Assembly (NCBI GenBank): GCA_963070105.1
Contig: OY718807.1
Coordinates: forward strand, 744,001 to 808,000
From: Litomosoides sigmodontis
Lineage: Eukaryota; Nematoda; Chromadorea; Rhabditida; Onchocercidae
DNA length: 64,000 nucleotides
Direction of reading: 5' to 3'
This document shows positions 21,701 through 35,050 of the stretch, one piece after another. The number at the start of each line of letters is the position of its first letter. The first letter of the stretch is position 1. The position numbers and the translations under genes were made by a program. The notes beneath the pieces were generated by a model. It did no database searches and was not told the origin of the DNA. It saw only the letters and a program-made list of their open reading frames with translations.

Positions 21701-24700
21701 ATGGAAACGAAGAGTTCTTTTTAAAAAAAGAAGGGAAAAAGAGAAGTTCGATTTATTATCAATCAATCAATGAATTGATTGATGAATTTCGATGCATTAA
21801 TTTGCAGAGCGAGTTTCTGTGGATCTCTGTTATAATCCGACGTTCACTTCTTCTTCACTAGCATTATCACCCTGATCATCCTAACCACCGTCTCGATAGA
21901 TACCACAGCTGTCACCTTTATCAGTCCAAAATTCCCTTTTCAGCTTAATCAACCTTTTGTTTGCAAGCTATCATCATCGTTGTGATTATGATTATAGTAT
22001 TAATAATATTATGATTATAGTATTAATAATAATTAATAATATTATTAGTAACATTATTACCATTACCTATAAGAGACATTTTATCATTTCGATTATTGCT
22101 GTTTTCAAGTGCTAAGCGACAATTAGCATATCACTCATGGAAGGCGAATGGGCAAGCGAGCCACGGTGAAATTTATGAGGGCAGATTTTTTTTTCTCTGA
22201 AAAACTAATTTCTAAATATTCGTTGTGCGTTAACAAAAAGTTAGTTATAGTGTAAATAAAGAATAAATTTTATATTTTTCAGCTAAACATTTCCAACACT
22301 TACATCGTACACTTCAAAACTGTTAAACACGAGCGACAATGCCTCCCCTCATGGCGTATTTCACGTGTTGTGTGCATTAGGTAGCGCAACGTTATACATA
22401 GTTGACGATAGAGTTGCATCGCAGAAAAAAAATTTATATCAAACATTTGTTCCAACAACAATTGCGCTAAGCTTCGGCATCTTGAACTTCACAAACAACA
22501 AATTTACTATTAATTCGTATTCTTCGTGAAATCAAATGATTTCTTTCCTTCCCTCTCTTTCGTTATCTCTGCTTCTTCACGTACAACTAAGACTGTCAAC
22601 TTCCCGTACAACGAAAAAGAGCGTCATTTTCAGCTTCACTTCACGTCGTACAACACGAAAATGCCACTGTTTAGCGTTGCTACTTCACGTGCGGTTTGTA
22701 GTGAAGGAATGCAAATGAATCCTTCCAAATCCATTAGACTAAATTGATTTACTCATTAACTTTGAGATAAAAGCAAAAAGTCAGCGGGATGAATTATGCA
22801 AGCAATGGTCGCAGATTATATTGAAAAATGGAAAACGTCTTCTTTTATTGAAATAAATATTAATGAATCATAATCGGAATTCCTTTCTTTTAACGATTCA
22901 AGACACTGTGTGTGTGTGTGTGTGTGTGTGTGTACACACACAAGCACGCACACACATGTGTACATATGTCCTTTTGTTTGTGCAATAGATTAAAGTTTAA
23001 TATTAGCTGAATGAATTCAATTCATTAAGAGATAGCTAACTTTGAAATGCTTTACGTTTTGTGTCTTTCTATCCCTTTGAAAAATTAAAAAATGAAATAA
23101 CTAAAATATAAATTTTGCCAAATTTTCGGAAAAAAGGAGAAAGAGTTATGTAAGCAAAAGTAGTAAGTACAGTAGTGCTTGTAAATTACTAATTTTATGT
23201 GAATTTTTCCAAGCCTTTTTTCCTCTTCGAATTTCATTGTAATTGAAAGAAATAAGAGATTAGCATCTCTGGCTGAATACTATTGTAATTATCCCTTTTC
23301 TTTGAAAGTCATTTCCTGAAGTAAATTCTTTCAATTTCCAACTAATTATACTTTGACCTCTGGTTTTTTTCGTTCGGAACTGTCATTGATTGACCTAACT
23401 CACCAAGTTATGATAATCGTTCCACTTGAACATTTCAATTAGCACTTCTAGCAATATGAATTTATGCAAATTGTAATAATTAAATATTAGTACTCTAATA
23501 GGTTGCTATAATTAGGTAAATTGCTTACTGGCAATGCCTGCACTCTACCTATCCTATCGATGTCTATTCACTTCCTCAGCTTCCTTTACTTCGCTTTTTT
23601 CGTTTTCCTTCTCTTCCAGAGAGAAATAACACCGTGAAAAAGCTCTGCCGCAATTACATTTCTATCACACCAATCTTCGCTTTCATCGGCTCTTTTCCAC
23701 AACCGCACATTTCTGCTAAAAGAGAAATATTTACAATTCATAAATTGTAAATAAAAAAAGAAGCCGAGTAGCCAGCAGCTATTCCGACGTAGCCAGAACA
23801 TTAAAGTAAGCTTTTCACCCCTTTCTTTCTTTTTCATCTCTCCAATCCTTTCTTCCCTCTCAACACTTCAAGGTACGTGTCGTGCATATGGAGTGTGTGT
23901 GCGTGTGTGTGTGTGTGTGTGTTCATATGCCTAATACATATGTAAATACATTTTATTCTTTCAAACAAAAAAAAAACTCTTTTCTCTTTTGCCCGGAATT
24001 TATATCAGTCTAGCTGCTTGCTGTCTATGCTCATAGGAACTCTCAAATTTTTTCTCATTTTTTCCTAAATTAGCACTTTTTTTTCATACATTTTTTGCGT
24101 AATTGCGTGCTAAATGTAATTATTTTACGATATTTTGATAATAAATGCTTGAAATTTCAGTAATGAAAAGTTAGTGAAATTGCTTAACGAATTCCTCAAA
24201 TTAATAATATATTCAATATGTGGACAAGAGAGAGAGGGAGAGAGATAGAGAGAATTTAAATGAATTTGTGGAGAGTGTAGAAAGAGGAGAAAGAAAAAGG
24301 CTTAAAGTATTTCGTTTTTTCTTCTGTTTTCATTTTTCCAATTATCGACCTCTCTCATATCATTGTTTGCGTCAATCAGCAGTGATCCAATTACCACAGC
24401 CACAAATTAACGTGTGCAACCGATCACGCCGCGCTGTCATTTCAGTGCTAACGTCGTTTCCTTCGTCAACTACCTGTCGTTGCAATACGCATAAATTTTC
24501 ATTAAGCAAATATTTGTTAATGAAATTGGATATTTTCATTGACAAAACATTGTGTTAGCCCTCTTCCGACGAAACATTTAGCATTGCTGCAACAATTTGC
24601 TACCAATTTGAATTTGCCGCATTTTCAGGCAAATCAACAAGATGACGGACAGTATCGCTGCATTTTTAACAAGCTTCTACCAGAGAATAGGAATTACAGT

Positions 24701-24788
24701 TAACATGAAAGTGATGAAATTAGCTGTAAAATGCAATGCGTTGCACAGCCCTCCCCCTTCCACAGAAGAAAGGAAGGCATTAAATTAA
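18771..24788 (+). CDS. Candidate 3' exons of a second unrecognised gene
   Basis: Exon 20456-20632 (59 codons, more G+C than its surroundings) is entered in phase 2 after CATCCTTTAG and left in phase 2 at a strong GTAAGC donor. Exon 24629-24788 follows a good acceptor (GCCGCATTTTCAG), is open in exactly that phase for 52 codons and ends at TAA; it reads KMTDSIAAFLTSFYQRIG then a Pro/Lys-rich tail. A short upstream exon, 18771-18817, has an excellent acceptor (AACTTTTTCACAG) and fits the phase, but its donor is weak. No start codon was found and I do not recognise the protein. The second exon also reads DDGQYRC in another phase, like an Ig-domain strand, but that frame does not match the exon before it. 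Confidence 0.3.
20758..20803. repeat. Short tandem duplication
   Basis: A 19-bp AAAAACATTTTTCTTCACA word occurs twice, 27 bp apart, inside the intron after exon 20456-20632. Confidence 0.85.
21508..21543. repeat. (TAC)n/(GTA)n near-palindrome
   Basis: TAC repeats run into a central ACTAGT and continue as AGT repeats, giving a near-perfect inverted repeat with arms of about 14 bp. Confidence 0.85.
21984..22035. repeat. AT-rich tandem repeat
   Basis: The word ATTATGATTATAGTATTAAT is present twice in tandem, followed by further TAATAAT units. Confidence 0.8.
22907..22965. repeat. (TG)n then (AC)n inverted microsatellite
   Basis: About 13 TG units pass directly through GTACAC into an imperfect CA run ending in CACATGTGTAC. 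The two halves are complementary and could form a long hairpin. Confidence 0.9.
23885..23929. repeat. (TG)n tract bounded by CATATG
   Basis: An interrupted GT/GC dinucleotide run with CATATG at both ends. Confidence 0.8.
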
Positions 24789-25504
24789 GTTTTCAAGTGA
24801 GAACGAAATGGATTTGAAGAAATTAACGAACAATTAAATGAAACTCTTTCATGGAAGCGAGAGATGAATGAAAAAAGGGATTGATTGGAATGAATTTATT
24901 GCTCATCAAAATGCACTGCGATTTTGGAAGCATTTGATGCTAAATGCTAGCAAAGCCATCTGTTCATCGATCGTCGTCACAACATTAGCTTATCCGTCCG
25001 TCCACTCGCATTCTCGTTTATCCCATTTGTTGCTCGTTGCTTGTTGCCGTGTCACTTGCATCACTGCTGAAATGAAATATCTCCGAGCTAACATTATCAA
25101 TAATCCATCACACTGTCGGATTTCACATCTAACGGATTTTACATCTAATGGAAACTACGCCCGCCAATACTATTTTCACTTACTTTTTCCGCCTCTCCTC
25201 CTGTTATCGTGTCCTCGTCGCCGCCGCCGCCGCCGCCGCCTCCGTCGTCGTTGTTGTTGTTGTTGTTAACGTGGTGATAATGATAATGCTATCATCATTC
25301 AACAAATGTAATTTATCACATTCTCATTCATGCATGTGTGTGTTTTGCATATGCTAAGAAAAATCAAATCTGAAATAATCAACTGTGCACATACAAAGAT
25401 AAGAAACAAATTTAAAGTTAATTATTTGAATTTGCGTAAAATTACGCCTAATACATATTGTTTTTGAATGTTGATGGCGGTATTATGTTTATTATTATTA
25501 TTAC

Positions 25505-25874
<370 letters not shown>

Positions 25875-26744
25875 TATTATTATTATTATTTGTTATTATT
25901 ATTATTTGTTATTATTATTATTAATTATTATTATTATTTGTTATTATTATTATTTATTATTATTATTTGTTATTATTATTATTAATTATTATTATTATTA
26001 TTTTTATCAATTATTATTACTGAATAAAACTTCTAATTGTAGTTTTTACGCCAGCAAAACCTTTAAATTATTTACATAATGAAATTCAAAATCATATTAT
26101 TATACGAGAATGCTCTTAGTACATGTCGTTCCAGTCATTGCGTAATCATCTGATTACGGAATAAAATTTCACGCAATACATTTTAGACAAATTCGCTGCA
26201 ACTTTGGTTTGTTGAAATGAATTTTGAAGTAATAATTGAATGGTTGAGTTACCAGTTTATAATTAGCCCTATTTCGCTTGCCACACAATAAAACTGCTGA
26301 AATTTTCAGCGGAAACATTGCATTATATTTTAATAATGCAATGTTTTCTGTTGCAAATTTTTCTTATCCAACACCTTTTCCCTTTTCTTCTTTCCATTTT
26401 CACTTATTTCTTTCTTTCCTGCGCTTTTTTATTGGAAAAAGTGAATATTTGCTAACAGTGCACCCAACGAAGTAACCAACCGATCGATAAGGAAGTGATA
26501 TTAAAGTTCACTTTCACAGATCAAATAAACTGATAAGCCAGCGTATACCTGTTTTAACAATTCAGTCGAATTTTCAATTGCTCAAAAATAATTCAGTCTA
26601 ATACACGTATGTCATTTATTTTCGACTTATTTCTCAAAAATAAGTTGCAAGTTTTGAGTCGAATAATCGCATAAAATTTTCGTCCATAATTATTATTGTC
26701 TTAATGTGCTCAGATATTAGGTGACTAAAATTTGATGTCATTCC

Positions 26745-26818
26745 TCTTTTTAATTCTTAAAATAATATTAATTTCTTCAATTCTTCATTTCTTAAAATAA
26801 TATTAAATTCATCAATTC
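26745..26818. repeat. Tandem duplication of about 38 bp
   Basis: TTCTTAAAATAATATTAA occurs twice, each followed by a variant of TTCATCAATTC. Confidence 0.8.
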
Positions 26819-26887
26819 GTAGAAATTTAGCAATGTTGCGCTTAAGCTAATTCTAACTACCATACCTAGAGTGAATGATTGGTGTTA

Positions 26888-26935
26888 ATTAGGAATGCAC
26901 TAACGATAATTAGTACATTCCTAGTTATCATTTTG
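26888..26935. repeat. Inverted repeat
   Basis: TAGGAATGCACT pairs with AGTACATTCCTA with one mismatch around a loop of about 10 bases. Too short for a typical miRNA precursor. Confidence 0.75.
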
Positions 26936-29900
26936 CGCAATTCATAAAAAGTTGACGTCAATTTTTTGATCGAAGAAAGAACTGAAATTAAAAAGAATGC
27001 AAATAGATGCATGTGGAAATGCTGTAGGAAACTTGTTTTAGGATGTGAATTTATTTTGCAATTTTTACAAGAGAATTTATTCCATTTTAAGATTTATTGT
27101 TTGAAAAAGTAGAACTATTGAAATAGAATTTGCAAGTACCACTGCTAGCAGTAGTATTTGCATTTGTTTGTTTTGCTTTTTCAGAAGTTGAAAATAAGAG
27201 GGTAAAAGATCTTTATAATTATTTTTCTAAATTTCATTTTCATTTCACGTCTTATATTATGTCTTGCATCTCACTGATTAAATTGAGTGAGAATCGAACA
27301 GATTTAATGCTTTTTTAATATTACGCACATAGCAACGGTAGCTTATTGCATGATTTTTTTTATTTGGTGAATTTGATTTGTACGAGAACCTTCAAATTTT
27401 CGTTTAATTTCATTCCTTTCAAATACTTTTTGCTCTTTTTTTGTTTAATCTACACTGATAGCAGTGATGAAAATAGTCGGAGAATTTCAAATTTCACTAT
27501 TTAACTTCAGTTAATGTTTTCTAAATATACGGTTGGCAGTTTGTTCTTCACGTCCTCGGGACAATATGCATAACGGTTCACGTGAATGAGGATTGCATGC
27601 TAGAAGTACGCAACAAATGTCATTCTTAAATCGAACTGCTAATTGCCATGTGGGAAGAGTGTGATGAAATGAGCTATGGCAAGGATGGAAATAAAGCTGA
27701 AGTTGAAAAGAGTGAAATATTTACAAATCATCCGCATTTCACTAAATTCCACCTCTCCCTCTCTCCACTGTTGTGCTTGTTGTTTGGTTTTTTAACTGTA
27801 AAAGAAGAAAATGTGTTGAAATGAAAAAAGAAGAATAAATTCTCCATTTATCATTTATTATTCACTGTTTATTGTCACTGTCATTATTGTTATGTGTTAT
27901 TATGTAAGTTATTTTATGGAAACGTTTGAAATTTAAACTTTTTTTCGTCATTCCAAATACATTGTTATGACTAACATGTAATCATACCTGCAATTTTGTT
28001 GATAAAAGAAGCAAAAAGAAATGATCGCTTATCAAATATGCAAAATATTTCTGCTTGATATTATTGATTGACAAGTTTCTTCTTCAGAATCTCTCCTTTC
28101 ATTTCTTCTTTTTACAACAGTGATGTATACGCAACCGCGAAATAAGACGCTGAAATAAGCGCAAATAGCGTTTACGTCAGTCAATTCATATGCCAGTTAA
28201 ACAGTCACTTTCAGCAACAATTTCGATTTGTTTCCTTCTTATCTTTCCCATTTCTTCTATTTTTACTTTTCGCATTAAAATAAACAGATGTATTTTTATG
28301 CATTTTTAATTATTTTTATTGATAATTTTATTGCATTTTGTCTAGCACTTCCATTCTTCCAATTGCCGCCCTTCCTCTCCTCCTGTTCCTCACCACTTCC
28401 CTTCAACTTTCACAGCTTCTGATTAATTACTGCTACTGTTTCAATAAAGTTTAATTTCCATAATTTTTCTTTTTTGAAATTCATCCCAAAATGATGATTT
28501 CCTTTTGCAGTTTGCTCAAAGGCATTCATGTAATCAAATCTATCGGTCCTTTTTTGGATAAAAATTTAGATAATTAATTAATTTATGTTATAACTTACCG
28601 AATTGCTGCGTGAAAGATGTTGCCTGTAAAACTTGGCATTATTTAAACTTTTTCCAAATGCTACTCTATTTTAATAGCTAACAAAAATTAATTTAAAATC
28701 TTAAAAAACGTAAACAACAAAAAATAATCTGTCATATTTTAGTTTCTTCAATCCAACAAAAATGAGTGGGAAAATGAGATTGCCGATAATTTGAATTATT
28801 TGAAAGTGAGAGTGTGTGTATCTTCAAATGACGCTTATCAGTCAGTGATTCCATACAGTCACAGTGCTTGCCTTAAATTAATTTCTTCCTTTGTTTCATT
28901 CATTGATTAAATCACTGATAATTTGAATTATTTGAAAACGAACCCTTTTTTAGCGAAATTTTCTTGAAAAATTTTAAAATCAACCTTATTATTGGTTATT
29001 TTATATTTTGCTCTCTTCTGCTTCATCAATCTCATGAGACTTTTCAAGATAAATTTCATTTATGGTTTCTAAACTAATTTTGATAATTGTTGTTAGCATA
29101 CATTCCCAAAAATTTTTCCTTCTTCCTCTTCAACTTCCTCTCTCCTTTTTTCACATTACTTTCTCTCAACCATACTTAAATTATAATTATCGGTATCTTT
29201 TATAACGCTTTTTTTTCCAAAAAATTTCCAAAAAAAGAACAGAAAAAAGGAAAATTTTTTTTCAGAATTTTTTTGAAAATCGATCGTCGTGGCTGTCCCG
29301 AAAGAAGTACACGCATACGGATAAGAGACATTGAAATCGACGTCTATTCAGTGGAAATAAATCTGTTTGGTTGGTTGGCTGGTTGAAAGAAAGACCTACG
29401 TTGTTCAATTTTCCTGCAATATTTCCAGATTATAAATTAATTGACCTTCATCGCTATCAGTGTCATCCTACCGGTGCCACTTATCATTCCTGTTTGATAA
29501 ACGGAAGGAAAAAACGCATCAGAATTTTATCAGCGCCTTTATTGCTACTATTATTATTATTATTATTATTATTGCAACTGCTGTTAGCATTATTATTATT
29601 GCCATTACTGTTACTGCTACTATCACTACTATTTTTGTTTCTTTTATTGTTGTTATCGCTATCATCTCAAGCGGAAGAGCGATCGCTGCCGGAAAGCAAT
29701 AGTAATATCATCGGGTAAAGCGCATACTTTAGCACTAATTCTACCTTTTCCACTGTTTTCTATTTCCAATTTAAATTTTTCCTCCATTTCAATTAACTTT
29801 TTTGTATTGTTATAATGAAGAAGATAGAAGGAAAGTAACGAACTTTTAAATGCCAGCGCAAATATCACGTATTTTTACGTAATCGATCAGTAACATTTTA

Positions 29901-31225
29901 TCGCTGCGATTTTCTCATCTTTCTCATCTGAGAAGTAATATATGAAATATGTGCTATCATTTACTTGTTAATCGATAATTCACTTAATTCATTTGTTGAT
30001 TACAATTTAGGTGAAGTCAAGAAATTCAACAAACTTCTCAGAACGAGAAGAGAGCACTTTTTTTCAAAATTCTACACCATTCTGAGCTATGGGTGATCAA
30101 ATGAACAAAGAGCAACAAGAAAGGGTTTGTCGCATATAATTTTGATTTTCCGATTTTAATTTTTTTAAATTTCTAATTTCTTTGCGCAACCTTCATTTGC
30201 AATTGAATTCATTATCCATGTATTTTTCAGAGCCATGAAATTTTTGCTAAAAAATGAAATCTAGTAGAATTCGTGTGATTGGATTGCTTAAATAAAATTT
30301 TAAAAAAGTTTAGGAAAGTTTTTCGCTATATTTTTCATCCAAAAAAAAGGAAGTTTGTGCGAACAATGAACGAAAATGTGTGGGCGTATGGTTAAATTGG
30401 AAAGTCTGTCCGTTGATTTGTACTAGTCTGTCAGATCATTTTTGGAAATGGAATTGCAATACGAGAGTGCTGACTGAATATCAAAACATAAAAAATAATA
30501 ATTATGATTCATCAACTTATTAAAGAGCGTTCATCAAGTCATTAAAATTAAGACATTAATGAGAATAATTCTAACTTTATATTTCAAAAAGAACGTATTT
30601 AATGATTTGCATAACTATGCCTCTTCAACTTTCTCTTTCTTTAATGAAATGTTGCATAGAGTGCTATGCAACAATAGAAATTCGTTTAATTTTAAGCGAA
30701 CCTAAGATGGACGGATTGGCGAGGATGAAGTGGGAGGGAGCAAATGGGTGATGGAAGGGAATGTGAGAGGGAGGAGGAGGGGCGAAAAAGGGAAAATTAT
30801 TTTGCTTTCGAAAAATGTAAAGCAGCAAATTGAGGAAGTAAATTAACAAACCAAAATTTTATTGAAAATTGAAGCGTTTTTCGTTTTCAATTTTTTCATT
30901 TCGTTTTGCGCTAAAAAAGATTTCTCTTATTTTGCAATCGTTTCCAAATAAACTGTGAAGTGAATGGAAAGTTGTTTTGGTGAAGTAAACAAATAAACAA
31001 ACAAAGGGGAAGTGTAGGAAAAGCGAAAGTAAGTGCTCGTAAGAAGGGAATTGAAAGGAAGAGGAGGAGGACAATGTTCAAGTCTATTTCAAGTTGAAAT
31101 AACTCCTTCCTTCACGAAAACATTTCATTCGCTCTCTCAACAAGGAGAAGTAATAAAGAGTGACTGGTGGTAAATGTAAATAATTGCTGGGATGCAAGGC
31201 ATTATTGGCGCACACCCGAGATGAG

Positions 31226-31374
31226 TGACCAATGTTAAACTCGACGACTTCATCCACATGGACTGTTTGTTTAAAACTTTTGGTACTGTTAAGGTTAAGT
31301 TACGTTGTGAACGAGGGTACGGCACCTCTTACGTGACGACGATAAATGACGGTTCCTTTGTGATGAGTCTAGCG
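31226..31374 (+). CDS. Isolated candidate exon
   Basis: Forty-nine open codons, phase 1 entry and phase 0 exit at a GTTTCT donor, the same donor word used in the GCPII and ATPase genes of this window. It reads like a beta-sheet domain (GTVKVKLRCERG, then TTINDGSFVMS), loosely recalling transthyretin-like or similar secreted nematode domains. That resemblance is only an impression. The acceptor (CCGAGATGAG) is poor, an in-frame stop lies just upstream, and no partner exon in phase was found. Confidence 0.25.
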
Positions 31375-34300
31375 GTTTCTTTTTTGCTGAAATATGATCC
31401 ACAAGTCTTTTCCATCTTTTTCTCCTTTCCCAATCCAATGTTTTCCGTTGCTGCTTTTAATTTAAATGTGTAAATGGAAAAAAGTAAAATTACTTTTGAC
31501 TAATTTCTAGACTAAGGCATTCATGAACTTCAGTTTTGATGTGGTGGTACTCATATGTTTCTGTCAGCTTTAATAAAATCAAATTACTTAATTGGAAAAT
31601 CTCAATAATTTCTTCTCTTTTTTCCACTACCATCCAACTCCCCAATGGTCTCCTCTCACCAATCTCTTCCTTCCGTTTAATTTAATGCATCAATTTGAAA
31701 AATGATTTTTTTTGCTGTTTTCCCGTTGCTATTTGTAGAAATTAAAAGTCTCAAGATGAAATGCATTTCACGAATGTGCAATAACAGGCAGAACTTTTAT
31801 TCTAAAAAGCGACGGAGGAAGGGAGATTTGTACAATAACAAACGTTACTAAATGGATTCCTTCAGAGGATGGGAGAAAAATGGAAGGGAAAATCAATCAC
31901 AAATGGACTCCTTTCACAGTGTTATTGAAAATTTTGAAATTTATTTTTAAATTCTTGAAAAATTTAACTTTGCTGAGACACTTCCTATTCATCATCTCAT
32001 GACGTAAAACAATGTACAAATCCTTCAATCCATCTGTCCATTCAACCATGTAGATCCAAAATACTCTCTCTCAGCCTCTTTGCTACTGCTACTGCTACTA
32101 TTGGCAGTAGTAGTCTTTCTCCCTCTCTTTCTCTTTCTCTCCATCTTATCATCAATTCTCCTTTCCTTTTCTTCTATTCTTTTCCTGTGCCCTCTCCCCC
32201 CTTCTTCGTCATCCTTACCATATTCATTCATCTTTCACGATTTCTTTTTATCCTCTCATTTTTATTAATTCTTTAAGTGAAAGAAAACTTTTCAACTATT
32301 TCAAGTTGAATGCAATCCTTCCTTTCCCTTTTCTTCTTCCTTTTTTTGCTGATGTTATTAAACTCCCTCTTTTTTTCAGTAATTAGCAAGGAGACTGTAA
32401 GTTGAATTATTCGACAGAGGGAAAAGTAAAGTTAAATGACGAAGAAGATACATCCATCTTCTGCTCATACTACTTATCACTCTCTTCTTCCTCCTCTATT
32501 TTCGTTCGTTTTGAGAGAACGGGAGAGAGGACGAGAAGAGAGAGTGAAAGGGTGAAGTTTCAGAAAGATGATGAAGTAAGTAAAACAGTAGGAAAAGTTC
32601 CCGTCTAACGAATAACAACGCAAACGCAGCCACTAACGCAGGCTAAGCCAACAGGTGTCGCTACTTATCTGTAAACTATTGATTATTATCAAATATTCTT
32701 CTTTTCACCTACTTTTTATGCATTTACTTTAAATTTCTTCTTTTTATTAGCTGATTTATTAGCAGTTGTGATAATTGTCGTCGTATCGTCGGTGTCATCT
32801 CACGTTTCTTGCGTCACGTCGTTATCCTTCCTCCGTAAGTAATGGTAAATCGATGTTGCCTTTGTCAAGTTCTCGGGTGTGAGGATGCTGTCCCAGGTTA
32901 ACCTTTTGTGAGATTAGTACATCTTAATAACACTTCCGGCACGTCTCATACCATACGTTTCACGGTAAGTTGACATTTATGCTGCACTAATTGTTATGCG
33001 ATTGAACGGTTTAATTAATAGGAAATAAAAACAAATACTGAAAGCATTGCTTTGTTGATGGCACGGATTTGTTTAAAGTGCCTAAAATAGTAACTTCTAA
33101 TTGTGATATTTGGTCACTGATAATGATAGCGCTCAATAAGCGGGACTGTTAGTTTCATTCCTATTTTGGCTTTGAATTGGCTACATCATCGTTCTTTGGA
33201 TAATTAAATAAATCATTCTAGCAGAAAATCCTTTTATACTATTTGAAATGACGACTTTCTATCTTAATTATTCATTTCAATAAATTTTATAGATGAAATT
33301 TAATGTTACTTTCGAACATATCCATTTTCTTTTATGAGAAGAGTCGGAATTACAGATTGCAATTACTTTTATGTAAGGAGAAATTTTTATGTCTTAACGA
33401 TGTCAAGGGAAATGACTAAGGCGCAGAAAGTGTTAAGGGATGTGGAACAGGTTAGGGGTAGGATGATCAGTTGCAGTGACGATAGCGGTGCTTTTTCGTT
33501 TTATTATTAATAGTTGCAAAGGAAAAAAGTAAAAATAAATTGGTGCAAAGCACTGAAAGAGATATTTTCCTATTTTTTGCATGAAAGGGCTCCGACATCA
33601 GACATACAGATGTGTGGTTTTTTCTGTTTTAGATAAATTCTGATATGTGATATTTTCAATGTTCCCAATGTACGATGCATTACTGTACAGGTTTCATCTT
33701 CCTCCATTTCTGTGGCGGTCCTCCTTCCTGCTCTTCATTTTCTTCCATTTCATTTCACTTCTCAAATTGAATTATTATGATAAAAGAGTGAGAGGAAGAA
33801 GTATTTCACTAGCTATTTCTTCCACTCATTTCAGCAGTGCATCGATTCGTGAATTCCGACTTTCCTCCTTAGTATTTCATTTATTCATATAAAACATCAA
33901 TTTAATGAAGATTTGTTTTGACTAAAATAACACTTTCGTATTTTTTCAACTCTTCCTCCATTTCACTTATACGTAATAATTTTAAGGAGAAAATATCGAG
34001 TAACAGCTGAGCTTTCTAAACGATGAATCACGTAATGTATATGTCCAATTTAAATTCATTTCTATTTCCATTCACATCGTATTTTTTTGCATTTCATTTG
34101 GCAACAACTTCAATTTAATAGCCAATAAACAACACTTTTTTACGGCTCGTTTATTCTTAGCAAACAGCAAGCACATACAAGCATATATGTGTGTTAAAAA
34201 AAATGACGAGTGATATCATTTAACAATAAACTGTGGAAGTATTAACATTTCTTTTTACGACACGAATTACTACACGTAACTTATTCTTCTTCCTTTCAGT

Positions 34301-35050
34301 ACTTTTGTAACGCATAAAATAGAGTGGTAAGCATTGGATTGTAAAAGATATTTCAAATTGATTTAATCACACAATGATAAATGATGTAAATTGGTGGGCG
34401 AAGTATATCAGATCAGTGAATTGTTTACTAATTCATTGGATGTTTTCTTTTTTTGCAATCACCGCTGCACTTCAGTAGCTGTTTGCTTTCTTTCAGCCCT
34501 TTCGAGAGGATAATATATTTCGTAACAGACTGATAGATAGTAGCTATTCATTTCATCCTTTATTTTCTTTCAAATTAAAGCAGGGAACTTTTAACAGTTT
34601 TTATGGTATGGCGCCGCTTCAACGGACACTAGCTGAACTAAAATTATGCCACTAACCCAATTAATATGATTGTAACGTTAAGTTCTACCTCCCATTGTTG
34701 CATTTATCATCTTTCAAGTTAAAGAAAAAAATTAAGATTTACGTATGTGTGTACGTCGTTAGTAATGCATCACTGAATCATTCCACGGATGAATGACAAA
34801 GCAAACAGCGATAGAATTATGGGGTCATCCATCTTGTTATATCAGATCGGAGAATCGCTCTCTATTTTGAGGATTCTTATGTTACGTATTGCTCTATTTA
34901 GTGATACTCTTTAATCACAAGATTTGTTTAAATTCCCTACAACGTGTAGCATTAGATATGGTGAATTAGACGTTCTTCTTTAAATTACTTACTAATGGTT
35001 ACTTTAATAAACGTGATAATCTCGTCCATTTTACTCCTACACTCTGATAG

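Noticed and set aside
24629..24703. Ig-domain-like DDGQYRC reading
   Set aside because: Only 24 codons long and out of phase with the preceding exon; the alternative phase gives a longer frame.
24868..25269. 133-codon plus-strand frame ending in poly-Arg and poly-Cys
   Set aside because: Runs through GCC/GTT triplet repeats, lacks family motifs and has no start or splice context.
27130..27204. Signal-peptide-like start followed by a possible donor
   Set aside because: No ATG in frame and no downstream exon in phase.
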